DNA of 64,000 bases, from positions 77,230 to 141,229 of the forward strand of contig NMRA01000332.1 in assembly GCA_002633005.1 (NCBI GenBank), given 5' to 3'. Within the stretch, counting starts at the first letter, position 1. The number at the start of each line of letters is the position of its first letter. Both the position numbers and the translations under genes were made by a program. Source of the DNA: Phoronis australis. Lineage: Eukaryota > Phoronida > Phoronidae. The notes under the pieces are model-generated. The model was not told the DNA's origin. It saw only the letters and a program-made list of their open reading frames with translations, and ran no database searches. Positions 11,340-24,924 of this stretch are shown here, piece after piece.

Positions 11340-11400
11340 TCTCCTCGATATGCTGGTTCACAGACATTTCCATTCACACAACAAAGGCCTTACTGTCCAT

Positions 11401-11954
11401 TTGTTTCCACTCGGATTCAACCATGAAACCTGACGGTATAAACAGTGACGTAGTCCCAATGGAAAGAACAGGAATTCGCAAGAATCAATGTCATTGACAA
11501 CAGACTGTGCATTTGAACTTGGGTATGTTAACAGACAGGAAATTGAGTACTGCTGTAAGTGTTCTTATCTACAATCACCATACTGTAGTGAGGACGACGT
11601 GGTTTTTTCCATCCAATTTGACAGCATTCTGTAGTGAAATGGTCAGCAAAAAAGAAATTTATTTCGCAACACGGTTTATGAAGGGGTTGTGGTACACAGA
11701 AACTAGATCGCCAGTTATTATAATGGGGTGAAAACTAAAATAATAGAAATTGAAGATGCACCAATTAAGCTGCTGTGCCAACTCTTTACAGGAACACCAA
11801 CACATATCAATGAAACTGCAGGTAGAAAGGAACGTGACGGAAGCCTGCCAAACTGCCGCAGTTAATCAACTCGTAATGATAAATAAATGGAAAACAAACA
11901 TTTGCAATCATTAATCAAACATAGAACCATAAATTCAGACCATTTACACTACAC
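11401..11954. other. Intergenic DNA, no gene seen
   Basis: Probable flank of the LINE. I see nothing that supports a gene. Confidence 0.5.
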
Positions 11955-12106
11955 ATAAGCGGATTTGGGGGGCAAGAGGGCTATGCACCTCCCCCCCCCC
12001 CCTAAAATTCTTCGCGATTCCATTCGGGGATGCGAATGTCTGACGGGCAAAATCCTAGCTAACACTGCCCTGCCCTCCAAACTCAAAATCATAGATTCGG
12101 CCCTTC
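11955..12106. repeat. Dispersed short repeat, copy 2
   Basis: Second copy of the repeat at 588-752: GCGGATTTGGGGGGCAAGA, CTAAAATTCTTC, GATTCCATTCGG, CTGACGGGCAAAATCCTAGC and AACTCAAAATCATAGATTCG in the same order. A run of 14 C (near 11988-12001) marks the homopolymer part. Confidence 0.65.
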
Positions 12107-13080
12107 AACTGCAAAAAGTGTAAACAAGACGATTGTCAGACATATGAATGCTCTAGCCGCACTGAATCTGGTGACCTCACTGAAAAAATGCTGTGGGGGT
12201 ACTGCCGGTAGTGCACAGAAAGGGGGGGGGGAGGCGCGAAGGCCCCTGTCATCCACATACCAACATCCACTGAATCACTAATTGTGACTGATCTGTAATA
12301 ACTTTCTATTATATATTTCGTCTTTTTTACCTTTCTTAGTTTTTGGGTTCGTCTATTTGAGTGGAGAGAGAGAGGCACGCCATAAAAAATCGCCCTGGAC
12401 AAAATCAGACATCGTCAAAGCTCTGCACGCTACTGGGCACAGACGAACAATTCTACGCAGCCACACCAATTCAGTCCACTGGCCCTGGATTACGATGTGT
12501 GGTTGGACAAATTTTGATTTGCACCCTGCACACAGCAATCCTCGCACAACCACAACCATAACTTTCAGTGACCAATTGCACAGTTTTCAAGTTTTTGTCA
12601 CATCCTGGGTGGTCTCTTTTTCAGTCACATATGTACCAAACTTCAATTGGGAGTTGCCAGACCAGAAAAGTAACTTTACACCTTCTGGGCCAGTTAGTAC
12701 CCTCTGATACAGCGCCATCTATGCTAAACAGCTACCTTTCGTAGTATACTGAAAGAGTATAGCCAGTTAGTCGAATAATATCATCGTACTTCCGTGACGG
12801 TGGAGAGCAACATCCATATAAAGTGTCCATCTTGAGGTCAACTGAAAAGTCCTTTGAAGTTGAATCAGTCTATGATAAAAACATTAATGCACATGTTGAT
12901 TCCATCCCCCCCCGTTTGGCGAAGTAGGCAAAAATGTCCGCCTCAGAGAAACAAAAAAATCCGAGAAAACGAGACAAATGTCCAAAGGCATTCGGTGCGA
13001 ATGCGCAATTCACAGGTCTGAACGTAGTATCCATTTTTTTAGTTAAATTAAATCAGTTCTTGGTCACAGTAAGATTTAAA
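12107..13080. other. Intergenic DNA with an unassigned open frame
   Basis: Plus-strand codons run open from about 12357 to 12707 (116 codons), with a shorter overlapping frame on the same strand and another on the opposite strand. The peptide has no domain I recognise and no splice support, so I do not call it a gene. G- and C-runs occur near 12222 and 12907. Confidence 0.4.
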
Positions 13081-13084
13081 ACCG

Positions 13085-13411
13085 GACGATCGCCGCACAA
13101 ATGAAGTTCATGATAAATCAACGCTTCGTCTATTCGTTAGACATCATCAGGATATTTTCATAGGACAACAAGTGCCGACATACATCTCAGATGACATCCA
13201 TGAAGTGAAATGAGAGATGCAGAGTAGTCTGTAGCTGGTCATCACCATGAATGCAGGGTCACTGAGCTCTGAATGTTGTTCAGATAATCAGTAGCATGCT
13301 GGTTCTGAATGGCCAGTGACTCTTTAATGTACAGTAATTCCTTATTAGTTTCACTGCAGATAACACTAACTGAACTGGCTAGCAACAATCACCAAGCCAA
13401 TTCAGTTAGTG
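13085..13411 (-). mobile_element. Penelope-like element fragment (3' end)
   Basis: Read on the minus strand from about 13411, the fragment encodes the C-terminal part of a Penelope-like endonuclease (ELLYIKESLAIQNQHATDYL, stop near 13240). A hammerhead-like motif follows, then the box TTTGTGCGGCGAT that also ends the copies at 24.8 and 26.2 kb. At its inner edge (13363-13411) two arms, ACACTAACTGAACTGGC and GCCAATTCAGTTAGTGT, face each other, suggesting an inverted junction like the one in the 25 kb copy. Confidence 0.75.
13119..13152 (-). ncRNA. Hammerhead ribozyme motif H1, degenerate
   Basis: The minus strand reads CTGATGA, then a perfect 5-bp stem II (GTCTA with TAGAC around the loop ACGAA), then GAAG. 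The first core box is intact; the second should be GAAA and its last base is changed. Penelope-like elements are known to carry minimal hammerhead ribozymes in their terminal repeats. This copy is probably inactive because of the GAAG change. Stems I and III are short and were not modelled. Confidence 0.7.
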
Positions 13412-15121
13412 TCCGGTTTTTAATTTTAGTAAAATGTCCACATACTGAAAAATTCGAGCCCCCCATATTTCCGGCTGGGTGTGCACATGTACACTGCACG
13501 TGTTCGCCAATAAAGGTCTAGTAAATCTTACGTTGACACTTCCTGCATACAGTTTCCCAACCCTGACGAAAAAGGGAGAGTGCTCAAGTAAGATGAAGTG
13601 TATTTCGCAGTGCATTAAGTAACTTCTTCGCTGCAGATTCTGCCGGACTGAGTAAGCTTTCATCCGGAGGCAGGCGTATTGCTATCGTCGTCAGCTTCAA
13701 GAATCTTAATTTTTGCAGTTTTCATCACAGAACCATCAATACTTTACATCGAGAGAACTCTTTAGTAATTTTGCTCTAAGATCATCTATTACTGCTGATA
13801 AGCCAGAGTTTTCCATTTGAGGTACATCTACTTTCATACCTGGTGTTCTTGGTGAATTTGTGAGTTCTTCATTGATAAAACTCTTCCTTTTGTTCCTCTT
13901 GGTTGGTGCAGAAAGAGGCTTGGTCTTGGTGAAAGCTCGTTCTTTAAGCAACGTACACGTATGGACTTGACCTTGGCCACCGATTAGCGCAGATGTTACA
14001 CCTTGAACTTAAAGTGGTGAAGCAATTATTTCAGACTGAAGTGACCTTAAAGAGTCCCCGTCATGCATTTTCTTAGTTTTCAAGGTTTCAGTTAGCTAAT
14101 ATGAAATAAATAACACAAAATCTAACAAAATAAGTACTTCTGATGCCAAATAGTCGTGATTTTTTTAATTTTGAAGAAAAATAGTTATTTCCAAGTTTCC
14201 CGCCAAATGATGCAATGTGTGGAAGACGTTTAGTCAGTTGACAATCAATTGCGATAGTGGAACACATCAAATCAGAAGACAAGGACGATTTTGAGTGAGA
14301 ACTGGGCAATTTGTATACAGACAGAAAAGAAAATGGATAGGTCCATCTCTCTCAAATACTTGAAGAATCAGAAAACGAATGCAATTTCCACTAACATTTG
14401 TCGGCTTTGAGGAAGTATGAACTCGATCCACTTGATCAGAAAATGCTGCAGACATATATGTGAGCCACGACCAACTGAACCAAGGGATAGACACTTAATA
14501 ATCACTGATGACAAAGCCCACAGTAAACCTGGGCATCATATTGCCATGATGGAATGAGAACAGTCTAAACACAATGCAAGCACGTAAGTCCACGTGTCGT
14601 ATTACTCGACCTGGGCCGGGGTCGAGAGAATGGCATCATTCGCCCTAGAATGCAAGCAGTTTCTTCGCTATTTACAAAATTTGCAAACACACTTACAAGG
14701 TGGCGAGTCTCTCATCGTAACGCCACTTTCGCGTTTGGTCGAAACACGATTCCTTTAATTTTACTGAACCACTAGTGTCTGTGACTTACGACTGAATTCC
14801 ATGTTCCACACTGGCAATGTACACTCTCGTGCGGTGCACAAACTGGTGCTATTTCTGTACAACTTTCACGTATTTAGGAAATTTAAGCACAGACTGAGAC
14901 TTTCTTAGTCACATTGCTGTTGCTACAGCTTCCACACAAACACCTTTTCATGTCTGAAAAAGGCAGCTCTCCGCGGGTATCCTCGCAACCCTCAGTATCC
15001 AACTGGTAAAAATAACAACGGCGGAGACAGTCTTCAACCCATTACATGAACGTACAACCTCAATAACAGAAACATATTTTTGAAATTGTTGGCTTGTTTC
15101 TTAGCAAAACAGGTATATTAA
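13412..15121. other. Intergenic DNA, no gene seen
   Basis: A minus-strand frame at 13736-13951 encodes a Lys/Thr/Pro-rich peptide (KTKPLSAPTKRNKRKSF) that could be an exon, but I see no family and no clear splice sites. Nothing else is supported. Confidence 0.4.
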
Positions 15122-15262
15122 ACTTGGGTTGCGCACCATAGGGTGCGGGGGGCTATAGCCCACTTTTTTCTGTGCTACGCCGCATGTGGTCTATAGGCGG
15201 TGCACTACAGGGGGCTGAGGGGGCTTTAGCCTCCCCACTTTTTGCAGTGCTGAGCAGCCCAT
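15122..15262. repeat. GGGCGGC hairpin repeat, copies 2 and 3 in tandem
   Basis: Two adjacent copies of the repeat at 5934-6008: about 15122-15187 (GCGGGGGGCTATAGCCCAC, then CACTTTTTTCTGTGCTACG) and 15190-15262 (GGCGGTGCACTACAGGGGGC, then CCACTTTTTGCAGTGCTGAG). Both keep the G-run, the CTATAGCC/TTTAGCC centre and the CACTTTTT block. Confidence 0.7.
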
Positions 15263-18200
15263 GCTAAAGGCTATCAAATCACTTAAGATGTATTAATAAA
15301 TTTATTTTCGAGACACAAGGTAATGGTGGGAACTTTTTAACGTGGGCAATAACATGTTAAATGCAAGGACCTGCATCGGAGTCCTTCGGGCATCTAGTCG
15401 GCAAGCACTCATTCCGATGGAAGCACTTAGACCGATCTTCCTTTGGGCCTTGATTCTAACAATGTCATTTGCATTCCGCCATGATTTTGAGAACAATTGT
15501 TCCCCATTAAACAGCGGCTGCAGCCAACCTTGTTTTAGCTTGGATCTAGGGGTTGACGTGAATGTAGTTCGCCTGTCATAGACTGTGCAGAGTATTTATT
15601 GAAGGATTACGCCTGGTCCGCAGTGAGGGGTTCTGTAGAAGCCATAATTCACTCATGGATATTCGACCTAAGAATGCTCAGTTCCTTATCCTTCGAAATG
15701 GCGTTGCAGTCTTCCACACAGCATCAAGGATTACGAATGCAATCGGCGGGCAGCCAAATATCATCCTGTTTCAATTGTGTACCCCAATCCAACAAACGGC
15801 TTCCCAGAAGCTGCCGAGTTCAACAAGTTTATGGCTAAGCCCAGCAGAAAACTCAAATTCTAGGAAATTTTATTCTTTTACATGCCAAATGCAAAAATAA
15901 CGATGCATCGGTTATTAGATGCGCTGAGAGGTGTACGTATATCCAAAACAATGCAAAATTGCCCGCATGTCCTACGGATATGGAAAATTAGTGCATACTT
16001 GCATTTTTAAAAGAATATGAAGTGAGATAACTTCATCAAATCCATGTCAAGATCCCATCATTTTACAGCACGACTGAAATGCTTGGGCTGCTGCGCCCTA
16101 ACCTCACCCACCGGAAACACGCACACGGCCGGGTCGAAATTGAATGTACCTAGGAGGCTATCGTGTTCCTGCCAGGCTTCACGAAGTTAGAGAGTCCCGT
16201 TCAGTCTTCTTAAATTTAAGACCGCCGTTGGTCGCCAGATGCTGTCCCTGCTTGAGAATGTGAGTAGAAATGGGTTCATAAACAATGTAATCAACGTTTT
16301 TAGAACTATCCAGTTCTTGTACACCCTTTAAATGGTTGCTAAATGGATACTTTATTCATATCAGTTCCAACTCCTTAGCAGACAATCACTAGAGCAATGA
16401 ATTTCGGAGCTCTGGTTTCGGTGTTTGTGGACATTCGAAGTAGTGAGTTTTCGAGGTTGCGAACCTTCGGCCTCGGAGTAGTGAGCCTGCAGAGTAAGCA
16501 GTGGACCTTCAGAGTAGTACATTACGGCGTTTTCTCGTTGCTCCCAACTTGTTCGATTCTATAGCCCAACAACAAGTTGGGAAGTTTTTCCCTGTAGCCA
16601 ATATCTTACACAAGTGATTAACTCCATTCTGGCATTTATTGTTTGAGGGCGAGCTCTCTTTTGTTCGATAATTGCTCTAATCTCCAAACAGATCGTATTT
16701 ACCCTGAATGGGATGTGCTGTTAAGAATAAAATTTGAGTTATAACATATTTGAAGATAAGCCAATAGCATTTCTGAAATCTTCGTCAAATGGTGATCATG
16801 TTTAGTTTTTGAATCGCCAAAATCGCTCAACTGCAACCGAAGTTACGGCAATCTAATCTTCCCGAATACACCAATTCACTCTTGGTTTGACTGTGTTCAC
16901 ACCTGGTCTGTAATAAGAATGGTAGATAATTGGCCTGCCTATTGTCATAACAGACAAAAGACAGTGCTTGACAGTTAACAAAAAAGCTAGATGTTATCAC
17001 AGGCTCACCACTCCCTACGTTTGGTTAAGTCTCTGAACGGGAAAACGCTGTCATGAAACCTTCGGAATAGTGACATGTAAACTTGGAAATTTTCTCCATC
17101 AAGTTTGTTGCTAGTGTGAAGTCTACGAGGTTGTGAAGCATTGACAATGATTGGCAAGAAAAGACTTTCTTCATTGTCCAACGTTTTTGTTAGGTCTAGA
17201 CCTATTTTTAATTTGAACGTGCTCGTCGGGGATTTCTTAGCGCAAGTTAAGGGTCTGGTTTGAGCGACGACGGAAGACTGTATACTGAATGGAAGTGCAC
17301 ACACGTGCACGTGCATGCATGCCACTCCACCAATGCACAATCAAAGACGCCACTGGAAAAACAACATATTTGACGATCACTTTCAATTCAAAATTTCAAA
17401 ATGCCTTTACCGTATTATGCTAGCAAATATACAAAAATAGCAGATAATAAACCTATGCTTTTTGTTTTTTTGTTGGTAGATTTTAAAGCATTCACACCGC
17501 AAAACATTTAGTAAGATCCCTCGCTGCCATTAGCTTAGCTACGTATAGGCGTTTACTGCCAGTCTCCCTTGTTACCATGTGGTGTACCCTCTACGCGCGC
17601 TCAGTACGTGTAGATGAATAACATCGAGCCTCCTAATCGTGTGCACGATCCTGTCATCTACGCAAACACCAATCGAGCAAAGTTGGCCAGATACGGCCCG
17701 ATGATTACGTGAAGTGCTTTGATTCAGGAACCAATTCAAAATTATTTCTAACTTACTTCTTATAGTAATAATTTTGTTGCTTTTTTCATCTATATCTTAT
17801 CCTCATCGGATAAGCTGGGGCTGGACCCGTTCGATCGCACCCCCTCCCCTGGCTACGGGCTTGAATTGCCTAGAACTGATAGGGCACTATACACATCAGT
17901 GTACATGTATAGTGGGACGACAGGATTTTGTGTCACTTTAGTCTCGAGTGTTCCAAAGTACATTGTACGCTCTACGATTGTGAGTCACTGCAATGCATCC
18001 AGATTTCCTTCGTCAGATTATTTTTTGTAAATAACGCTAAATTTATCAAAGTAAAAAGAACTAATTAGCGTGTTCTAACTCTGAAACTTGCCGAACACGC
18101 GACTCTTTAGTTTAAATCTAGGTCAACAGGTTACGTTCACGCATTACGTACCATTCGATTGGAGTGTAAAACTCAAGAAATTTCCACTATCACGATGTAA

Positions 18201-21200
18201 TCTAGAATCACGCTCGATTAAACTTGTCAAGCACGCCTTTTGTGTTGGTACACAATACTGTGGTTAAGCTGATCAGAGCTTACAGTCACACTAAGGAATA
18301 AACAGGTGAAAGGTAAGCCTAATTTCTCTAAAAATTGACCGTTTTTCTTCATTCGAAGTTTTTTAGTGAAAGTATTTCATACAAAACACATCTGCTTCAC
18401 GATATTTGTTGAAAGTTGCTTGCAATTAGTATTCTTAAATATCAGCTAGCGTCAGCGTGATGTTTACCACCTAATTGCTGGATTAGGTGAGCTTATCAGA
18501 TGAAAGCAGACAATAAGAGAGCTGGACTATGTAAACATTGGTTTGTCACTGTCAAACTGAAAACAACACCGCCGAATCCCGACTGGCCGGCCAATTAATC
18601 GGGATACTCATTTCACTGCGCGGCTGCGAAACGATGGGTGGCAGACACCATCGAGAAAATACACAGAACTGTTCGGCGAGAGTTGTGTGCGAAACGTCAG
18701 AACTTAGACAGGATTTGATGCAATTTCATTATTTTTTGGTGAACTCATGACAAGTTTTCTAATGCAGATGATACCGCATTCGGTCGACAAACTTCATTTG
18801 CGGGTCTTTGGCAAATTATAGCTTCAGTATTCTGAGGTTGCCTTTTGCCACTTCGGGACTGAGATTGACTCCGACAAGAGTTCCTAGAATCCTATGTAGT
18901 TTGCATGTCTCTTTGTATTATGTTTGTTGTGATAGTGTAGGTTGTGACCTACAACCACTTTAGATAGGAACTGAAAATGATTCATATGTGACAGTGGAGA
19001 TTAAACCAGGAAACTAGGTATAGGGAAATTTTGTACCAAGACAGCACCAAAATATCCCTCCAACATTGAAGACAACGAAAAGTAAATATAGCTGTAAACA
19101 ACAGTTTGTCTACCGGTACGTGAAACTTAATTCTTTCTCAAGGGGATCTTTAATTATCACACACAGAGAAGAGGATCAGATGATGGCAAAAAAGTAACAG
19201 AAAACTTGAGGTCCACGCTATGATGACAGGAAAAGGTGGCAGACTCCCAAAGAATTATATCCTCTCTCACTAAGTCTTGATCAGCTATAAAATCGCACTT
19301 TTGTGTGATTCTCATAACATCAAATCAAATTAGTATATCCCCTGGCCTTAAGTGGCATTCCCAGGTGGTCATCTGGTAGTTTCCTACTCCTGTATTTAAG
19401 ACTCTGTTGCATGGAACACGCCTAAAATCTGAAAAGCTACATTTCTCTGAAAAAAGCTGAACTCTGAAGTTTCTGAAGAGCTTTCTATTAATGAAAACAA
19501 TTTGGCAATGGGAAAAAATCATTTCACTAATAAAATTCACTGAATGGACTAAACAGAAAGGAAAGCTCAAAATTCCAACTTGCTAAACACTTAATTAACT
19601 TATGAATAATGAGAACAAAAAATTAATAATTTACAGGCGGCATTTAAAAATCTTGTTGCTGAAGAAAAAGGAGAATACTCCACTCCACATCAAACGTGAA
19701 CAACTCAGATTTTTCAAGCACAAGAATAAGTTCCTCGGTTATTCGGAAGTAAAGTCATATATAGGTCACATTCTTCTGCATTTTCATCAAACTTGTGCAT
19801 TACCACAATGGTGTAATTTTGTCATAATTGTTCATTTGTTTGGGTTTGTTTTAGTCTATTGGTCTGCCTGTCATCGCTCAAAAATCACTCAGACCCTGTG
19901 TTGAGGCCAGGAATGACATACGGTTTTCGAATTGGTCTTGTTGTCTCTTAGTTTACTAAGTTGTCTCTTAATTGAATAACTGGTCACTTTGGATTTGCTT
20001 TTATGTTAGCACAGCAAAAGATTTCAGATATGTTTCGGTCAACTTGCTTTGTTTTCTGTCGAGTTACTTCTATGGCCCATCCATCCTGAGTATCCATGTG
20101 ATGTCAGTACTGCTCTTTTCTGTAGTGAATATGTTTATGTAGACCAAGTAGATCACCGGTCCAAACTTGTTCGAGTGACCTACTTGCTCAACGACTTTGA
20201 CACATTGCCCATTCGAAGAAGCATTGCTTGCAAGCGACAGGATGACCATTAACATATGTTTCAGAAACAGTGGTAGTTGCTTTCTGTATGTCAGGGCTCA
20301 AGTGATTTCGATTCAATAAAGTGTCGCAGAATGAAAGCGAGGTCTTAACACATTCTATCTATTCCCGTTTACATGACGCAAATACTTGAAGTGTAATTCA
20401 CAATTGTATTTCTTGCACAATTATCTTGCTGTGCAGTCACTCTGACATGTGTGTACGATGTGTATGCACTCATTCTACTAACACTATAAGTTACATTGAA
20501 CACTGCTGTTATTCATCTTTCTGATCTCTGATTTCGAATGATACATTCTGATTGCAGTCTCCGTGTAGCTCATTTAGGCATCTGTTGTTTTGCATAACTT
20601 GCTTTGTTTTTCTACAAAAAAATAAGGACATTCACTCAATTCATCAGTTTACCTGACATTTACTGTATTGTTTTACATGGACTATGGATAAAAATAATAT
20701 TGTACTTGCTTTCTAGCCTAAGTCAGACTTTAGTCAAATTGAGCAGAAGTTGACAGCTTAGTGCATTCACCTCAGGAAGGCGAACAGAATTTCGTTCATA
20801 CATGAGCTAGACTATTTGTTGTATAATGTTTAAGCATTACGCCTTAAAAAGAGAAATTAGCGTTGTTAACTGGGTGTGATTGGAAATATTCTTATAACTG
20901 CAGTAACACCCAGTGAATGAATGAACTTATTTAAGAAAGCAGGTGAAAATTCAAAAATAATTCCAATATTCATTTGGCCAAAATATAAATGACATTTTTA
21001 GTTGAAAATTGGGTCTACTGAACATCCATTTGACTGTGCTAAAATATATGTGCATCCAACAGTGTGTGGTACATCGTTCCTATTCTACATCAATTTGTCA
21101 TGTTCTGTTCTACACCACTATACTTCTAATTCAATAAGTGAAATACAACTACCGTTATTCTGCATGCATGCTAATTTTATCATTGTTTGCAATTTCCTCT

Positions 21201-24200
21201 GATGGATGTTGAAGTTTTACAATGTATTCAGTTCCTGAAACTTTGGTTCAAATTGTGTTGCATTAGTTGTTTTCCACTATTTCTTGTATAAAAAGTTATG
21301 GAGAAACGGAGATTGTTTATTTTATACAAGCTTAGTTGTTAGAACTACAAGCGGTATTTGATTTTACAGTCATTTCTTCAAGTTGGACTTTCCTGAGTCC
21401 TAATTTGATCTGTAGGTTTTGAAATTTTTCCACTGACATTGTGCAATTCTTTGTTTAACATCTGTATAAGTAATAGTGCGATTCTGAGTATATGTTAAAA
21501 CTGGTATTTCGTGTTTTCAGTTGTCTCATTGGTTCATCTATATACATGTAATCCCCGGTGTTCGCGTTTAAGCTTGATTATAAACTGTCCTTTTGGTTTA
21601 TATCCCTCAAATTGTTTATTAAACTGAGGCAGCTGATCAAAAGTAGTTCCATCCGTTCACGTGTGGTTTTGGAGCATGGGTCTGATCTGTCTGTCAGCTA
21701 TTAGCCGGGTGCTCATTGTAGTTATAGGTATTGTTGACAAGGATCTGAAGATTTTGAGACCAGACGAACAGTCGTCATAAAGACAGGTTTAGGCTGCCGA
21801 GAATGACTTGTTGGGGATAGAAGACTTACCTTCAATGCTTACCTCAGGATATTGATTGTTGGCAGCAATCAAAATCCTGGTTTGTAAATGAAATCGCTTT
21901 GTTAATTCTAGCTAAATTACATAAAGCAATTTGGCTAATGGTATTGCGGTCGTGTTTCATTTTCTGTTTAGCGCGTTTTAAACTCGTTGCCTGCATTAAA
22001 ACTTATGAGTGGATTTCATTAACGAGATTTCTATACTTAACACATGAGACCAGTATGTCCAACAGTAGTAGTTTGACTACACTATACTACGGCTAAATGT
22101 ATATTGGCGGTTAGTCACGGAGGAATAGATTTTTATGCATTAAAAATGACACAGTTTTCCTGAACGTTCTTTTTTTCGTAAGCAAAGCCATGGTTTCGAG
22201 ACGTTGTAGACATACATATAACACTTAAAACAGCCCGTCACTTGTGTTCTCAGTTAAAAATTTATGATTGACTTATTGCTTACCTGAAACACATCGTTTT
22301 GTTTCTGGGTGTAGTTATTCCGCGAAAAGCATTCTAACTCTTTTCATCTATTTTGTGAGTCAAATTCAAGCGTCCTTTGTTAAAAATCTTGTTTTCACCG
22401 AGAGAAGGGATGAATGACTTAAAGCTACCACGAAGTTGGGCTTTTCTTTGGTATCTCACGGTGAAGGCGGCCATACATTTGGCAAGTGGCAGCAGGGAGC
22501 GGGGACCAGGCTAGATTTACATGTATCCTCCCGTCTTTGACGTTTCAGTTGAACAGCAATTATTCATATCGGTAGTAACCGTTGTTTTATTAGCTATGGA
22601 GATTTTGTTTTATGATGCAATGTTTCATATTACCTGAGCGGAGTGCCACAATTTTTATCCGGCTTTCAGAAACATCAATGACGGGGTCGCGGCGGCGACA
22701 ACAGCAGCAGCGGCGGAAGCGGCAGGTGTAACAGCAGCAACACTAGTAATTAAAGAAATAGTCATAGTGATTGTGATCATATTTTATGTTAAACGGACCA
22801 TGGGAAATCTAGAACATCACGCAAAGATACGAAACGATATTAGACGTAATACGAAGTTTGGGCATTCTGTGAGATCCAGAAACTACACGTATCCTCCGAC
22901 TACATCCGCTTCCCAAGTCTCTTGTCTTTACATTTTATAAAGTCAATTCGGGCAAACACAGGTGATGGCAAACAAGCACTGATTTTTTGATATTTCTGAC
23001 ATCCTATCAGGCTGAAATAATGCATCATTTCATTATTCTGAGTAACACGATTATTTGCTTTGGCTATGATTCATTCTGGTCCTTCGTACATGTATTTATT
23101 GTTCTGCAATTCTTTCTCTGTTTCATTACACACCTGCGCCCTGCATCGCGGAATCTCGTTTCCCGAAACTCGATCTGAACACTAGTCAATTGCATACCAC
23201 ACGTCGAGTAAATTTAAACAATTTTGTTCATGACTATTGCGGCGTGGTTGGTTTATGTTCCTGAGTGAGTGTGTAGACGACGGCCCAGGCTGAAGTACCG
23301 GTACCATATAATATGCTACATAAGTCCATAGCCAAATTTTCGTGCACAGCATTTTTAAATTTCCAAGGTAAAACTAAGACCTGGCATTTCGAACTTCACC
23401 CCAAGTGCTGTTTCGTTTTGTATAAGTCCTACAACATTTTCATGGAATATCATTTTATCCATTCAACGTGTTTTAATTTTGACTGTACTTCTTATTGTGG
23501 TTATGACTAAGTGTCCGAAAACACGAGAGAATGACAACTGTCTCTATATATTAAAAGGGTACCAAAGCCGGTCATAGCCTATTAGCATATTAAAAACGTC
23601 TTTCAAAGTCTGCTAATTAGGTGAACGTGACCTATGCTTAAGGGAAGTTTCACATAACCGTGGGGAAAGGCCGCCCACCAAGAACAATAACATCCAACAG
23701 GGTATACATGTATGAGTTTTTAGTTCAATCCTGATTTGATCACACAAGTGGTACCCCATTAATGCGTTTAGCAGCTGACAGAACGAAGATTTTCAAATGT
23801 TCCCCGAAATACATTATTTCGCATTATTTATGGGATTTTACGGTAATTAAATAGACACCTGTGTACGATATAGAAGATCGTGATCATCCAATGTTAACTT
23901 TTTATTGATCACATACCGTGTCGAAGTATTGTATAACCTCGTCATCACAATGCGTTTTTATTGCATGTGGAACCGTTGTAAAAAGTAATCGAGTATCCGT
24001 TCAATATGTTGGTCTAGTAGACTCTACACTGTTTTGTTCCCAAATGGTGAGGATATGCCACAGTCTCTTTCTCGTTAGAATTTAGTGGAAATGAGATCTG
24101 CAATTTTATGCGGAAGTTTGCTGACAAATACTGCTGAATAACCTCCATAATACCTAAGTAAAACAGGAAACTATCTGCCAATGTAAAAATCCTTTATATT

Positions 24201-24784
24201 ATACACAAATTGCCGAGTTTTCAGTGGTGTGGAGTTAAAGGATGCACCTTGTTTAATACTGGTTTTAATACATCAGTTTAGCTGGTCCTTGTTCCCGTAC
24301 ACTTATGTGACTATGTCTTTGCTGGTGTATGAGAAATCTAAGGTAAAATTTGCAGTATGATGAAAACAAATTATTACTTTGATGTAAGAAGACTTGACAC
24401 ACAGGGGTAAATGTCGTCAGTAATCAAATAATTATGGATTCTTTTCCAACAACAACTTTCAATTGATAAAACGCCAAACACCCTGTCGCTCGACGATGTT
24501 CTAAGTTTTAGTAGAAAATTTTCACCTATATGTTATGGGGGTACCAATTGTAAATTTATTGCAAAATCTTGAAATTTATTAAGTTAACCAATTATTAAAT
24601 ATGATTGCACTTTATCATGAATTTCGGATATTTGGAAATACATCGTCATTTTGGTTAAATAGCACGCTGCTATGTATACACAAACACTCGATTTCATTGG
24701 TCAAACTTGAACGTCATGCTAATTATAAATTGCGTGCTAAAGTAACTATTTGTAAATATTAAGAAGTAACGGGGAATTTAAAAT
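15263..24784. other. Long intergenic stretch, no gene supported
   Basis: About 9.5 kb in which I find no domain-bearing frame, RNA gene or long terminal repeat. Small items: a degenerate repeat of about 15 bases (GGAGTAGTGAGCCT) at 16433-16527; a perfect 11-bp hairpin CCCAACTTGTT/AACAAGTTGGG at 16553-16594; a scrap resembling the 5358 MITE arm near 17654-17685; CAG/CGG-rich triplets at 22687-22741; and many TACATGTA palindromes. Enhancers, introns or diverged repeats could hide here unseen. Confidence 0.45.
22687..22741. repeat. CAG/CGG triplet-rich microsatellite
   Basis: Mixed GCGGCGGCGAC, AACAGCAGCAGCGGCGG and AACAGCAGCAAC triplets, over about 55 bases. No open exon context was found around it. 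Confidence 0.6.
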
Positions 24785-24802
24785 CGCCGCACAAATAAAA
24801 AA

Positions 24803-24842
24803 GTTGACTCGACGTTTCGTCTATTCATTATACATCATCAGG
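24803..24842 (-). ncRNA. Hammerhead ribozyme motif H2
   Basis: The minus strand reads CTGATGA, then GTATA/TAGAC around loop ATGAA (stem II with one mismatch), then GAAAC and GTCGAGTC. Both conserved core boxes are intact, so this is the best preserved of the three motifs here. It lies downstream of the minus-strand endonuclease remnant, where Penelope-like elements carry hammerheads. Whether stems I and III form well enough for self-cleavage needs folding or assay. Confidence 0.75.
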
Positions 24843-24924
24843 TTATATATAATAAGACACCAAGTGTCGACATACCAGTCAGGTTACTCCCATGTTGTGA
24901 AATGAGTGCAGCAAGAAATACAGC

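Larger units (their letters stand above)
9054..11400 (-). mobile_element. I/R1-like LINE with RNase H, 5' truncated
   Basis: A minus-strand non-LTR retrotransposon relic. From 11.34 kb downward it shows a reverse transcriptase, a spacer typical of I, R1 and Outcast-type elements, an RNase H domain, a short 3' UTR and a CAGAAA tail. RNase H behind the RT narrows it to the I supergroup of LINEs, but the exact clade is not decidable by eye. The endonuclease and ORF1 are missing, so the copy is 5' truncated, as is usual for target-primed insertions. Confidence 0.8.

Noticed and set aside
12357-12707. 116-codon plus-strand frame
   Set aside because: Another same-strand frame and an opposite-strand frame are also open here; no recognised motif.
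17600-17690. Possible second copy of the 5358 MITE
   Set aside because: Only one partial arm resembles it and the spacing is disrupted; too weak to call.
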